Positions 15,612 through 23,597 of a stretch of 32,320 nt of DNA are shown in pieces. The stretch's first letter is position 1; each line of letters opens with the position of its first letter. The position numbers were made by a program, and so were the translations under genes. The DNA is from Pumilibacter intestinalis (GTDB lineage: Bacteria; Bacillota; Clostridia; Christensenellales; Pumilibacteraceae): contig NZ_CALPCH010000021.1 of the NCBI RefSeq assembly GCF_943193005.1, positions 1 to 32,320 of the forward strand. Direction: 5' to 3'. The notes beneath the pieces were generated by a model. That model was given only the letters and a program-made list of their open reading frames with translations. It did not search any database and was not told the DNA's origin.

Positions 15612-15850
15612 AAAAGATTATGGCAAAACTGCGCACCGGCAGCTTTTGGGTTGCGCTTGCGGGTGCGCTCACTCTCATACTTTCGCGTTTCGGCTACGAA
15701 AACGCGGCGTCGCTCTCCGAAAACATAGTAGAGGGCATAGCGAGCGTGTTGCTCGTTTTGGGCATTGCGATTTCGCCCGTAAAGAGCGAAAAAACGCCCG
15801 ACGAAACAAACTCTTGCGACGAAACCGAGCGCGATAAAAATAACGAATAA
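15608..15850 (+). CDS. Phi-LC3-like phage holin
   Basis: A protein of 80 residues. The opening KLRTGSFWVALAGALTLIL is the familiar start of the phi-LC3 type holins (NxxFW or SFWVAL followed by a hydrophobic helix). A second helix (about 43-58, GIASVLLVLGIAISPV) follows an amphipathic turn, then a charged Asp/Glu/Lys tail. Such holins make membrane lesions that let a lysin reach the wall, yet no lysin gene is found here. ATG 15608 overlaps the previous stop by 4 bp, so it is probably translated by coupling. It is the last gene before the terminator. Confidence 0.82.
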   Translation: MKKIMAKLRTGSFWVALAGALTLILSRFGYENAASLSENIVEGIASVLLVLGIAISPVKSEKTPDETNSCDETERDKNNE

Positions 15851-15857
15851 TATAAAG

Positions 15858-15898
15858 AACCGACGAACGATATCGATTATATCGCCCGTCGGTTTTTT
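15858..15898 (+). terminator. Intrinsic terminator of the phage cassette
   Basis: AACCGACG (15858-15865) pairs with CGTCGGTT (15887-15894). Inside it, CGATAT (15868-15873) pairs with ATATCG (15879-15884), with a 2x2 internal loop and a 5-nt end loop. A T6 run (15893-15898) follows on the + strand. It lies 8 nt after the last cassette stop. On the - strand only a weak T-rich tail follows, so it may also slow transcription from the kinase gene. Confidence 0.9.
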
Positions 15899-15912
15899 CG
15901 TTACGTTGCGGA

Positions 15913-17250
15913 TTATTTCTTTTTCTTGCCGAATAGTTTTTCCATAAGCGAGGGTTTGTGCTCGCGAGTTACGGTTACGGTGCGCGTCGGCTGATTTGCG
16001 GGCGCGCTCCTTTCTTGCGCGGGCGCGTTCCTTTCTTGCGCGGGCTTTGCCGTCGGCTGTTGCCTTATCGCGGGTTGGGAATACTGAGGCGCGCGTGCGG
16101 GCTGTGCCGCGGAGGTTTGCGGCGTGCGTATCTGAAGAGCGGGGCGGGAGAACGCGGGAGCGGCGGGCTTACTGAGCCGCGCCGACTGCGAGCGCGAAAG
16201 TCCCGTTTCGGCAGGGTCGACGGAAACGTCGGCGGTAAACGATTTGCGAGCCGCGGCGGCGGTTGCGGAAGTGCCCGAGCTTTTGCGCCCGTACAGTCCG
16301 GTAATCATCTGCGTTACGTCTTGATAGCGGTGCCGCGCGTATACGGCAAGCGATTTCATGAGCGCGGACTCCTGCGTGGGGGATATCGTAGCCCCTTTTT
16401 CGCTCGGTCTTATTATGGTGTCTTTATACAGGCGTTGAATACTCTCGGGCGGGAGCGAACCCGTAATCGCGTAGTATATGGTTACGCCTATTGCGTATAT
16501 ATCCGTCCACGGTCCTTGCTCGCCGTGCGTGCGGTACTGTTCTTCGGGCGCAAAGCCTTGCTTTAGCACTATGGATAGGCTTTTGCCGTTTAGGTTGCTC
16601 TGCTTTGCCGCGCCGAAATCTATTAGTTTAACTTCGTTTTTCTTAGTAACTATTATGTTGTCGGGCGAAATATCGCGGTGAACGAGTCCGCACTTGTGCA
16701 CCGAAATGAGCGAGTCCATAACGGGGCGGAGTATGGCGAGTATCTCGTCGCACGGCACTTTGCCGCCCTTTCGCTGCAAATACTTTTTGAGCGAAATTCC
16801 GTCGAGATATTCCATTACTATATACGCCGTGCCGTTCGCCGAAAAGAAATCGCGCACCGAAACTATGCCCGGAAGATTTTTTATCTTCGCGAGTATTTTG
16901 GCTTCTTCTATGAAACGCTTGAGTCCGCGGTTGCTCGCCGCCTGATTTTGTTTGCTGTTGATTATTACCTGATTGCTTCGCGGCATGCGGTTTACGTATC
17001 CCGACGGATAGTATTCCTTTATTGCCACTTTAAGCCCGCAACTTATATCCCACGCAAGATAAGTTATGCCGAAACCGCCTTCGCCGAGCGCACGGTATAT
17101 GAGATATTTTTCGTTGAGCACCGTTCGTTGGGGCAGGTGGTGGGGCGGCGACGGAGAGTCGTCGGCTTTTTTCTTGCAACTTAAGCAAACGCGTTGAGAG
17201 TCGAGCGTGCCGAAGCAGTTAAGACACACGTTTTTACTCGTTCTTACCAT
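15913..17250 (-). CDS. Zn-ribbon Ser/Thr protein kinase with long Pro/Ala tail
   Basis: A protein of 445 residues. An N-terminal CxxC...CxxC zinc ribbon (Cys 9, 12, 22, 25) precedes a complete eukaryotic-like kinase domain (about 48-310). This has the glycine loop GEGGFG (56-61), VAIK lysine (about 78), HRDISPDN catalytic loop and DFGAAK metal loop. The next 100 residues are low-complexity Pro/Ala/Gln/Arg with repeated QERxAPA units, ending in a basic KKKK. No transmembrane helix and no PASTA domain is seen, so the enzyme is probably cytoplasmic and not the wall-sensing PknB type. The start is ATG 17250: AAGGAGG (17266-17260) is 9 nt upstream, whereas the TTG at 17259 abuts it. It overlaps the phosphatase gene by 17 bp and is co-transcribed with it. 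Confidence 0.92.
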   Translation of the reverse strand: MVRTSKNVCLNCFGTLDSQRVCLSCKKKADDSPSPPHHLPQRTVLNEKYLIYRALGEGGFGITYLAWDISCGLKVAIKEYYPSGYVNRMPRSNQVIINSKQNQAASNRGLKRFIEEAKILAKIKNLPGIVSVRDFFSANGTAYIVMEYLDGISLKKYLQRKGGKVPCDEILAILRPVMDSLISVHKCGLVHRDISPDNIIVTKKNEVKLIDFGAAKQSNLNGKSLSIVLKQGFAPEEQYRTHGEQGPWTDIYAIGVTIYYAITGSLPPESIQRLYKDTIIRPSEKGATISPTQESALMKSLAVYARHRYQDVTQMITGLYGRKSSGTSATAAAARKSFTADVSVDPAETGLSRSQSARLSKPAAPAFSRPALQIRTPQTSAAQPARAPQYSQPAIRQQPTAKPAQERNAPAQERSAPANQPTRTVTVTREHKPSLMEKLFGKKKK

Positions 17251-18022
17251 TATCGGCAACCTCCTTCTTTTCCGACGTTATAACTTTGGCTACTACTGCG
17301 GAGTAGTTGTCGTTGAATTTGGTTATGCGCGAAAGCAAACGCTTTTCGAGCCGCGCGAGTATTTCCTCGGCATTGTCGGACGCGGCGAGTTCGGCTTCCA
17401 TTTCTTCTTCGTACACGTATTCCCAAAAGCCGTCGGTGCACATTATTATCGCGTCGCCCGCGCCGAGCGGCTCGGCGCTTATCTCGCAGTCCGGCTCTAT
17501 GTAATAAGCTCCGCCGAGCACGCGGGTGAGCTTGTTTTGGTCTTTGTGAGTGCGTATGTCGCGCAGGTCGATTTGTCCCATTTCCACCGCGAGCTGGCTT
17601 AGCGAGTGGTCTTTGCTTTGATACGCGAGCTTGCCGCCGCGGAAAAGATATATGCGAGTGTCGCCTATGTGGCTCATCGTCACTTTGCTTCCGTCGGTAA
17701 CGCAACACGCAACGGTGGTGCAACTCGATTTTATTTCGGGCGTGTGGTCTTTGTAGTCGGACACGTAGTTATGCGCCGCGTGAATATACGACTGCACCGT
17801 TTCGGGCGCATACGCTCTTTCGGGCTCGGTTTCGCGCAGTTTGGAATAGAGTTCTACTATCTTGGTTGCGCAAAGCCTGCTCGCAACCTCGCTGCCCACG
17901 TAAGAGCCGAGTCCGTCGCACACAACTATGCAGGCTTCCGTTCCGTTCACGATTCCGGAAACGAAGTCTTGATTGTATTCTCTGCCGCCCTGTTTGCAAA
18001 TGCTTGCCGCCGATATTTTCAT
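17234..18022 (-). CDS. PP2C-type Ser/Thr protein phosphatase
   Basis: A protein of 262 residues with the full set of PP2C metal-binding motifs: GGREYNQD at the start, VCDGLGSYVGSEVAS, SHIGDTRIYLF, KDHSLSQLAVEMG, CTDGFWEYV and NDNYSAVVAKV. It removes phosphate from Ser/Thr using two metal ions and most likely reverses the downstream kinase. It is the first gene of a two-gene operon. GGAG lies 8 nt before the ATG, and a perfect promoter lies upstream (18070-18098). The kinase and phosphatase sit directly after the phage cassette on the other strand, with no visible functional tie to it. Confidence 0.93.
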   Translation of the reverse strand: MKISAASICKQGGREYNQDFVSGIVNGTEACIVVCDGLGSYVGSEVASRLCATKIVELYSKLRETEPERAYAPETVQSYIHAAHNYVSDYKDHTPEIKSSCTTVACCVTDGSKVTMSHIGDTRIYLFRGGKLAYQSKDHSLSQLAVEMGQIDLRDIRTHKDQNKLTRVLGGAYYIEPDCEISAEPLGAGDAIIMCTDGFWEYVYEEEMEAELAASDNAEEILARLEKRLLSRITKFNDNYSAVVAKVITSEKKEVADNGKNE

Positions 18023-18069
18023 GCTTTATACTCCGCGCAGGTATTTTATAGTGGAATATCTTTTTAATT

Positions 18070-18098
18070 AGTATACTACCTCTTTGCCGATAAGTCAA
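18070..18098 (-). promoter_or_regulatory. Promoter of the PP2C-kinase operon
   Basis: On the - strand TTGACT (18098-18093) and TATACT (18075-18070) are separated by 17 bp. Transcription would start near 18063, about 40 nt before the PP2C start codon. It matches the icd and purE promoters in form. Confidence 0.8.
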
Positions 18099-18109
18099 GT
18101 CTTTCGTTT

Positions 18110-18320
18110 TCTCATGCAGGGGATTGCTTCGTCGTCCTGCGGACTCCTCGCAATGACGGGGCGGGCGCAAGTCATTGCGAGCGGCAATCTCATACGGTTT
18201 TACGCGTCATTGCGAGCGGCAACCTCATACGGTTTTACGTGTCATTGCGAGCGGCAATCTCATACGGTTTTACGCGTCATTGCGAGCGAGTGTAACGAGC
18301 GCGGCAATCTCCCGCATGAG
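18110..18320. repeat. Family A repeat cluster between PP2C and purE
   Basis: A right half-element (GATTGCTTC, side hairpin GTCCTGCGGAC, then CTCGCAATGAC ending at 18157) is followed by three tip-less arms in tandem, and a full arm with tip CGAGTGTAACGAGCG followed by GCGGCAATC. With the two promoters on either side, this accounts for the 394-bp gap. No gene is seen in it. Confidence 0.85.
18171..18275 (+). repeat. Three tandem 35-bp units of a deleted family A arm
   Basis: Units start at 18171, 18206 and 18241. Each reads GTCATTGCGAGCGGCAATCT (one unit has CAACCT), then CATACGGTTTTACG plus C or T. The side hairpin normally found between GCGAG and GCAATC is missing in all three. A fourth arm with a normal tip begins at 18276. 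Confidence 0.9.
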
Positions 18321-18355
18321 AACGGTGCGGACGCAATATCGTTGTATTCAATCAA

Positions 18356-18384
18356 TTGACTTTTTCGGCGGAATTTTGTATAAT
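18356..18384 (+). promoter_or_regulatory. Promoter of the pur cluster
   Basis: TTGACT (18356-18361) and TATAAT (18379-18384) are separated by 17 bp. The start would be near 18391, giving a leader of about 26 nt. That is too short for a purine riboswitch, and none is visible. No PurR-type box is recognised. Confidence 0.87.
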
Positions 18385-18416
18385 GTTCGGGTACAGATTT
18401 TTTGGAGACATACAGT

Positions 18417-18902
18417 ATGAAAGTAGCCGTTGTAATGGGTAGTAAGTCCGATTTCGAGGTGGTAAAGCCGTGCATTGCCGCGCTCGATAAATTCGGCGTG
18501 GAGCGCGAAGTGCGGGTTATAAGCGCGCACCGCACTCCCGAGGAGGCGCACGAGTTCGCGTTTTCCGCCAAAAGCCGCGGGGTGGAGGTTATAATAGGGG
18601 TTGCGGGTAAAGCCGCGCACCTTGCGGGCGTGCTCGCCGCGAGCACCACTCTGCCCGTGATTGCCCTTCCCGTGCAAACCTCCATGATGGGCGGGCTCGA
18701 CAGTCTTTTGAGCATGGTGCAAATGCCGAGCGGAATTCCCGTTGCCACGGTGGGAGTAAACGGCGGCGAAAACGCCGGGCTTTTGGCGGTGCAAATGCTC
18801 GCGCTCAAGTATCCCGAGCTCGATAAAAAGCTCGAAGAGTACAAAAAAGAAATGCGCGAAAAAATCAATCGCGACGATAACGAACTGCAACAAAAACTCT
18901 AA
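18417..18902 (+). CDS. purE: N5-carboxyaminoimidazole ribonucleotide mutase
   Basis: A protein of 161 residues, the usual class I PurE length. It makes CAIR in step 6 of purine synthesis. The motifs are [10 protein letters not shown] at the N terminus, the catalytic SAHRTPEE loop, and [20 protein letters not shown] in the core. No purK is in the window, so whether it uses N5-CAIR or CO2 directly is open. The start is ATG 18417, with GGAG (18404-18407) 9 nt upstream; an in-frame TTG at 18402 overlaps that site. It is the first gene of the cluster and is followed by purC after 23 nt. Confidence 0.95.
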   Translation: MKVAVVMGSKSDFEVVKPCIAALDKFGVEREVRVISAHRTPEEAHEFAFSAKSRGVEVIIGVAGKAAHLAGVLAASTTLPVIALPVQTSMMGGLDSLLSMVQMPSGIPVATVGVNGGENAGLLAVQMLALKYPELDKKLEEYKKEMREKINRDDNELQQKL

Positions 18903-18925
18903 AATTCTCAAGGAGATATACAATA

Positions 18926-19639
18926 ATGAACGTAACCAAAGGCGAACAGCTTTACGAAGGCAAGGCGAAAAAAGTTTTCGCAACGTCCGACCCCGACGTT
19001 GTGCTCGTGAGCTATAAAGACGACGCAACCGCGTTTAACGGTCTTAAAAAAGGCACGATAGCGGGCAAGGGCGTTGTGAACAACCGCATGAGCAACCACA
19101 TGTTCCGCATGCTCGAAAAAGCGGGCGTGCCCACTCATTACATAGAGGAGCTCGGCGACCGCGAAACGCTTGTGAAAAAGGTGGAAATAGTTCCGCTCGA
19201 AGTAATAATCCGCAATATAGCGGCGGGCAGTATGTCTAAGCGACTCGGCATAGCCGAGGGCACCGAACTCAAATGCCCCGTTATAGAATTCTCGTACAAA
19301 AACGACGAACTCGGCGACCCCATGATAAACGATTACCACGCAATGGGCATGGGACTTGCCACCCGCGAGGAGATAAACAAAATAACCGAGCTTGCCTTTA
19401 AGGTGAACGAGTTTATGATAGATTATTTCCGCAAGCTCAACATAGACCTCGTGGATTTCAAGCTCGAGTTCGGCAAGTTCCACGGCGAGATAATCCTTGC
19501 CGACGAGATAAGCCCCGACACCTGCCGTTTTTGGGACAGCACCACCAAAGAGAAGCTTGACAAAGACCGTTTCCGCAGAGATATGGGCGGGGTGGAAGAG
19601 GCATACGCCGAAATGATGAAACGCCTCGGGCTCAAATAA
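18926..19639 (+). CDS. purC: SAICAR synthetase
   Basis: A protein of 237 residues, the normal PurC length. It joins aspartate to CAIR with ATP (step 7). Motifs are [12 protein letters not shown] at the start, [10 protein letters not shown] with the nucleotide-binding loop, [20 protein letters not shown] and the C-terminal [18 protein letters not shown] (18910-18915) lies 10 nt before ATG 18926. The stop codon is part of the purM ribosome binding site, so the two are tightly linked. Confidence 0.97.
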   Translation: MNVTKGEQLYEGKAKKVFATSDPDVVLVSYKDDATAFNGLKKGTIAGKGVVNNRMSNHMFRMLEKAGVPTHYIEELGDRETLVKKVEIVPLEVIIRNIAAGSMSKRLGIAEGTELKCPVIEFSYKNDELGDPMINDYHAMGMGLATREEINKITELAFKVNEFMIDYFRKLNIDLVDFKLEFGKFHGEIILADEISPDTCRFWDSTTKEKLDKDRFRRDMGGVEEAYAEMMKRLGLK

Positions 19640-19650
19640 GGAGAAAGAGA

Positions 19651-20676
19651 ATGGATTATAAAGAAGCCGGGGTAGACGTTACCGCCGGATATAAAGCGGT
19701 CGAACTCATGAAAAAGCACGTTAAGTCCACGTTCGATAAAAACGTGCTCGGAGATTTGGGTTCGTTCGGCGGTTTTTATTCTATAGGCGATTATGCGAGC
19801 GGCGAGCCCGTGCTCGTTGCGGGCACGGACGGCGTAGGCACAAAGCTCAAGTATGCGTTTATCGCCGACAAGCACGACACCGTGGGCATAGACTGCGTTG
19901 CCATGTGCGTTAACGACGTTGTTTGCCAGGGCGCAAAGCCGCTGTTGTTCCTCGACTATATGGCGGTGGGCAAGCTGTTCCCCGAACAGGCTGAAAAGAT
20001 AGTTTCGGGCGTGGCGGAAGGCTGCAGGCAGTCGGGCTGTGCGCTCATAGGCGGCGAAACCGCCGAAATGCCGGGATTTTATTCGGTGGGCGAATACGAC
20101 CTCGCGGGTTTCTCGGTGGGCATAGTAGACAGGAAAAAAGCGGTTACGGGCGCGGATATAAAAGAGGGTTACGCGCTTGTGGGACTCAAGAGCAGCGGCA
20201 TACATTCAAACGGATTTTCGCTGGTGCGCAAACTGTTCGGCGAAAACAAATCCGAACTCGAGTCGTTCGAGCCGCGCCTCGGCAAAACGGTTTTGGAAGA
20301 GGTTCTCACGCCCACGCGCATATACGTTAAAACGGCGTTGTCGCTACTCAAAGAATATCCCGTAAAGGGCATAGCGCACATAACGGGCGGCGGATTTATA
20401 GAAAACGTGCCCCGCATGTTCCCCCGCGGCATAGGTTGCGAAATAGATATTAACGCGTACGACCGCTTGCCCGTGTTCGATATGCTCAAAGAAAAGTCCG
20501 AACTGTCGGACTCCAAACTGTACAACACTTTCAACATGGGCATAGGCATGGTGCTCTGCGTACCTCAAGACGCGGCGGCGGACGTGGTGAGCGCCGCGAA
20601 CGCGCTCGGCGAAAACGCGTACGTGATAGGAAAGACCGTTGCGGGCGAAGGCGTAAAACTTATCGGCGCCGTATAA
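19651..20676 (+). CDS. purM: AIR synthetase (phosphoribosylformylglycinamidine cyclo-ligase)
   Basis: A protein of 341 residues, typical for PurM. It closes the imidazole ring to give AIR (step 5). The motifs are DYKEAGVDVTAGYKAV at the start, AGTDGVGTKLKYAF, GGETAEMPGFY, LKSSGIHSNGFSLVR and HITGGGFIENVPRM. The start ATG 19651 has AAGGAG 7 nt upstream. The last codons and the TAA stop coincide with the left end of a family B repeat fragment (20665-20690), so the repeat appears to supply the C-terminal residues and stop. Confidence 0.97.
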   Translation: MDYKEAGVDVTAGYKAVELMKKHVKSTFDKNVLGDLGSFGGFYSIGDYASGEPVLVAGTDGVGTKLKYAFIADKHDTVGIDCVAMCVNDVVCQGAKPLLFLDYMAVGKLFPEQAEKIVSGVAEGCRQSGCALIGGETAEMPGFYSVGEYDLAGFSVGIVDRKKAVTGADIKEGYALVGLKSSGIHSNGFSLVRKLFGENKSELESFEPRLGKTVLEEVLTPTRIYVKTALSLLKEYPVKGIAHITGGGFIENVPRMFPRGIGCEIDINAYDRLPVFDMLKEKSELSDSKLYNTFNMGIGMVLCVPQDAAADVVSAANALGENAYVIGKTVAGEGVKLIGAV

Positions 20677-20690
20677 GAGCGCATATTGCC
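20665..20690. repeat. Family B repeat fragment (left end) overlapping the purM stop
   Basis: GGCGCCGTATAAGAGCGCAT and the following ATTGCC differ at about three of 26 positions from the left end of the complete copy at 29906. The TAA of purM lies inside it. It is cut off shortly before a family A repeat at 20704. Confidence 0.6.
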
Positions 20691-20703
20691 AAGGGTATAC
20701 AAT

Positions 20704-20789
20704 GTCATTGCGAGGAGGGCGTAGCCCGACGCGGCAATCTCTTGCGGTATTCCCGCATTATTGCATAGCGAAGTAATCCCCTGCATGAG
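20704..20789. repeat. Family A repeat between purM and purN
   Basis: A left arm GTCATTGCGAGG carries side hairpin GGGCGTAGCCC and GCGGCAATCT. A degenerate second arm (TTGCATAGCGAAGTAATCCC) follows, ending CTGCATGAG just before the purN ribosome binding site. Confidence 0.8.
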
Positions 20790-20800
20790 AAAGGAAATAA

Positions 20801-21454
20801 ATGAAAAAAACCAACCCCAAAAATCTCGTTGTGCTCGTGTCGGGCGGCGGCAGTAATATGGCGGCTATAATGGAGAGCATAGACCGCGGCGAAATCAACG
20901 GCGAAATCAAAGCCGTGATTTCGTCTAACGCCGAGGCTTACGCGCTTACCCGTGCGCATGAGCGCGGCATACCCGCGTATGTGTGCGCCAGAGCCGATTA
21001 CGAAAACGGCGCGGAGCGCGACCGCGAAATATTGCGTATCTGCCGAGAAGCTCGAGCCGATTACGTGTTGCTTGCCGGCTATCTCGGAATACTCTCGGGA
21101 TTTTTCATAGAAGCGTATCCCAATAAAATAGTAAACATACACCCCGCGCTTTTGCCCAAATTCGGCGGCAAAGGCTTTTTCGGTATTCACGTGCACGAAG
21201 CGGTTCTTGCGGCGGGCGAAACCGAGAGCGGGGCAACGGTGCACTTTGTGGGCGGCGGAATAGACGACGGCGCGATAATAGCGCAAGGCAAAGTAGAGGT
21301 CTTGCAAGGCGATACGCCCGAAGAGTTGCAAAAGCGCGTGCTCTGCAACGTGGAGCACAAGTTGTTCCCGCAGGTAGTGGGGCTGTTATGCGCCGACAAA
21401 GTAAAAATAAAAGACGGCAAAGTTGTTATCGATAATAATATTTCCAAAGAATGA
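20801..21454 (+). CDS. purN: Phosphoribosylglycinamide formyltransferase
   Basis: A protein of 217 residues. It transfers a formyl group from 10-formyl-tetrahydrofolate to GAR (step 3). Motifs are VVLVSGGGSNMAAIMES at the N terminus, LLAGYLGILSGFF, NIHPALLPKFGGKGF with the catalytic Asn/His, and ATVHFVGGGIDDGAII with the catalytic Asp. AAAGGAAA precedes ATG 20801. Its TGA stop coincides with the first bases of a family A element (TGAGATTGCC), so the 3' end has been shaped by a repeat. Confidence 0.96.
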   Translation: MKKTNPKNLVVLVSGGGSNMAAIMESIDRGEINGEIKAVISSNAEAYALTRAHERGIPAYVCARADYENGAERDREILRICREARADYVLLAGYLGILSGFFIEAYPNKIVNIHPALLPKFGGKGFFGIHVHEAVLAAGETESGATVHFVGGGIDDGAIIAQGKVEVLQGDTPEELQKRVLCNVEHKLFPQVVGLLCADKVKIKDGKVVIDNNISKE

Positions 21455-21542
21455 GATTGCCACGGGCATAAATGCCCTTGCAATGACGTGTTATTTTGGG
21501 CGTTATGTCATTGCGAGCGAGCTATGCGAGCGCGGCAATCCC
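21453..21542. repeat. Family A repeat between purN and purH
   Basis: A right half GAGATTGCC with side hairpin GGGCATAAATGCCC ends GCAATGAC at 21487. A left arm GTCATTGCGAG starts at 21508, with tip CGAGCTATGCGAGCG and GCGGCAATCCC. Confidence 0.82.
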
Positions 21543-21585
21543 AAACAATAGAAATGCAAACAACCTTTCAAAGGAGAAATAAAAA

Positions 21586-23124
21586 ATGAAAAAACGCGCA
21601 CTTATCAGCGTTAGCGACAAAACCGGCGTAGTGGAATTCGCCCGCGAGCTTACCTCGCTCGGCTACGAAATCATTTCCACGGGCGGCACGGCAAAGGCAC
21701 TTTCCTCCGCGGGCGTAAAGAACATAGGCATAAGCGATATCACGGGCTTTCCCGAATGTTTGGACGGCAGAGTGAAAACGCTTCATCCCGCCGTGCACGC
21801 GGGGCTTTTGGCTCGCAGGGATTTGCCGGAGCACATGGAGCAACTCGATAAGCTCAAAATAAACACTATAGATATAGTGGCGGTAAACCTGTACCCGTTT
21901 AAGCAAACCATACTCAAAGAGGGAACCACTCTCGAGGAAGCCATAGAAAACATAGATATCGGCGGACCTACCATGATACGCAGCGCGGCGAAAAACTACC
22001 GCGACGTGTGCGTGGTTGTAGACCCCTCCGACTACGCCGAGGTGATAAGTCGCTTAAAAGCAAACGAGCTTTCGGTGGAATTCAAGTTCGGGCTTATGTA
22101 TAAAGTATTTCAGCACACCGCCGTATACGACACCATGATTTCAACGTATATGCGCGAAAAGCTGGGCATTCGTTTCCCCGACCAAATCACGTTCGCGTAC
22201 GAGAAAAAGCAGGGCATGCGCTACGGCGAAAACCCTCAGCAAAACGCGGCTTTCTATGCCGAAGCTCTACCCGTTGCCGGCTCGTTGCCGCAGGCGGAAC
22301 AGTTGCAGGGCAAGGAACTCAGCTACAACAACATAAACGACGCAAACGGTGCGCTCGACCTTTTGCACGAGTTCGACGAGATAGCGGTGGTTGCGTGCAA
22401 GCACGCCAATCCCTGCGGCGTGGGCACGGGTAAAACTGTGCTCGAGGCGTACAAGACCGCATACGAGTGCGACCCCGTAAGCATATTCGGCGGCATAGTT
22501 GCGGTTAACCGCGCGGTAGACGCCGACGTCGCCCGCGAAATGGTGAAGATATTCCTCGAAATAGTCATTGCGCCCGATTTCACCGCCGAAGCTCTCGAGG
22601 TGTTTAAGGCGAAACCCAACTTGCGAGTACTCAAACTCGCGGATATAAACGCCGAGCGCGGCGAAAAAGCGTACGATATGAAAAAGGTGTACGGCGGCTT
22701 GCTCGTTCAGGACCGCGACCGCACGCTGTTTAATAAAGAGGACGTAAAAACGGTAACCAAGCGCAAACCCACGGCGGAAGAAATGCAGCAGCTCGAATTC
22801 GCCTTTAAGGTGGTTAAGCACGCCAAAAGCAACGCCATAGCCGTTGCAAAAAACAACGCGGCGATAGGCGTGGGCGGCGGTCAGACAAACCGCATTTGGG
22901 CGGCTCAGCAAGCCATAGAGCACGCGGGCGAAAGAGTGAAAGGCGCGGTGCTCGCGTCCGACGCGTTCTTCCCGTTCTCCGACTGCGTGGAAGCCGCGGC
23001 AAAGGCGGGCATAACCGCGATAATTCAGCCCGGCGGCTCGGTTCGCGACCAAGAGAGCATTGACGCATGCGACAAATACGGCATAGCTATGGTGTTTGTG
23101 GGGCAACGCCACTTCAAGCACTGA
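21586..23124 (+). CDS. purH: Bifunctional AICAR formyltransferase/IMP cyclohydrolase
   Basis: A protein of 512 residues, normal length. It performs the last two steps to IMP. The N-terminal MGS-like cyclohydrolase domain has [20 protein letters not shown] and STGGTAKAL. The transformylase domain has [50 protein letters not shown] with the catalytic Lys-His, and a C-terminal [16 protein letters not shown] then [19 protein letters not shown] (21570-21576) precedes ATG 21586. A family B fragment begins 2 nt after its stop. Confidence 0.97.
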   Translation: MKKRALISVSDKTGVVEFARELTSLGYEIISTGGTAKALSSAGVKNIGISDITGFPECLDGRVKTLHPAVHAGLLARRDLPEHMEQLDKLKINTIDIVAVNLYPFKQTILKEGTTLEEAIENIDIGGPTMIRSAAKNYRDVCVVVDPSDYAEVISRLKANELSVEFKFGLMYKVFQHTAVYDTMISTYMREKLGIRFPDQITFAYEKKQGMRYGENPQQNAAFYAEALPVAGSLPQAEQLQGKELSYNNINDANGALDLLHEFDEIAVVACKHANPCGVGTGKTVLEAYKTAYECDPVSIFGGIVAVNRAVDADVAREMVKIFLEIVIAPDFTAEALEVFKAKPNLRVLKLADINAERGEKAYDMKKVYGGLLVQDRDRTLFNKEDVKTVTKRKPTAEEMQQLEFAFKVVKHAKSNAIAVAKNNAAIGVGGGQTNRIWAAQQAIEHAGERVKGAVLASDAFFPFSDCVEAAAKAGITAIIQPGGSVRDQESIDACDKYGIAMVFVGQRHFKH

Positions 23125-23126
23125 TA

Positions 23127-23160
23127 GGCGGCGTATAGCGGCACATCTTGGCCCTGCGTG
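23127..23160. repeat. Family B repeat fragment just after the purH stop
   Basis: GGCGGCGTATAGCGGCACAT and the next 14 bases align with the first 34 bases of the complete copy at 29906 with a few changes. It begins 2 nt after the purH TGA. The rest of the element is missing and a family A repeat starts at 23169, suggesting the B copy was cut by A insertion or deletion. Confidence 0.7.
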
Positions 23161-23168
23161 AGTTTGTT

Positions 23169-23554
23169 GTCATTGCGAGCGAGTGAAACGAGCGCGGCAA
23201 TCTCCCGCGGTATTTCCCTGTCATTGCGAGGAGGGCGTAGCCCGACGCGGCAATCCCCTGCGGTATTTCCCTGTCATTGCGAGGAGGGCAAAGCCCGACG
23301 AAGCAATCCCCTGCATGGAACAAGTACAGAGGCTGCGCATTTCTTTCGGCTGAGATTGCCACGCTCGTTTCACTCGCTCGCAATGACAGGTAAAAGCATT
23401 ATGCCGCACGTTGTCCTCAGCCGAGCGCACGCAGTACGCGAACGCCACGAGCGTAGCGAGTATTGCGAGGGTGCTTGCACCCGAAGCAATCCCATTACGG
23501 GCTACAATGTCATTGCGAGGAGGGCGTAGCCCGACGCGGCAATCCCATTCATGA
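23169..23554. repeat. Family A repeat cluster between purH and purD
   Basis: Left arms start at 23169 (tip CGAGTGAAACGAGCG) and 23220 (tip GGGCGTAGCCC), each followed by GCGGTATTTCCCT, so they form a 51-53 bp direct repeat. A complete element runs 23273-23387 with left tip GGGCAAAGCCC. Further degenerate arms with tips GGGTGCTTGCACCC and GGGCGTAGCCC run to 23554. With the B fragment this fills the 473-bp gap. No gene is seen in it. Confidence 0.85.
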
Positions 23555-23597
23555 GAAAACAAAACATACTTTGCGTGTAACGCAAAAAGGAAACCAA

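Larger units (their letters stand above)
3994..15850 (+). mobile_element. Stripped-down phage structural cassette (packaging, head, hub, holins)
   Basis: At least sixteen co-directional, mostly overlapping genes run from terminase to holin and stop at an intrinsic terminator. The recognisable content is terminase large subunit, a TerS-tail-like protein, portal, major capsid, connector-like protein, beta-rich hub-like proteins and two holin families. Missing are an integrase, repressor, replication genes, tape measure, sheath or tube, scaffold/protease and a recognisable endolysin. The order (portal, capsid, connector, propeller protein) is that of short-tailed phages of the P22 type. Base composition and codon preference look like the flanking host genes. 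The family A and B repeats common elsewhere in the window are absent here. No flanking direct repeat (att) is visible. It could be a decayed prophage, a satellite, or a domesticated particle. Confidence 0.75.

Noticed and set aside
3960-15912. Attachment-site direct repeats flanking the phage cassette
   Set aside because: I found no shared direct repeat between the two borders by eye, and no tRNA or integrase to anchor such a site.
18171-18320. Possible small CRISPR array (regularly spaced GTCATTGCGAG repeats)
   Set aside because: The segments between repeats are the same sequence, not unique spacers, the unit is a family A arm, and no cas gene is nearby.
18385-18416. Purine riboswitch or PurR box in the purE leader
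   Set aside because: The leader from the predicted start is only about 26 nt and shows no aptamer-like pairing or recognisable box.
23463-23597. N-terminal extension of purD through repeat DNA
   Set aside because: PurD starts naturally at ATG 23598 with its own ribosome binding site; the extension encodes only repeat-derived sequence. The same applies to the extension of purL upstream of 25346.
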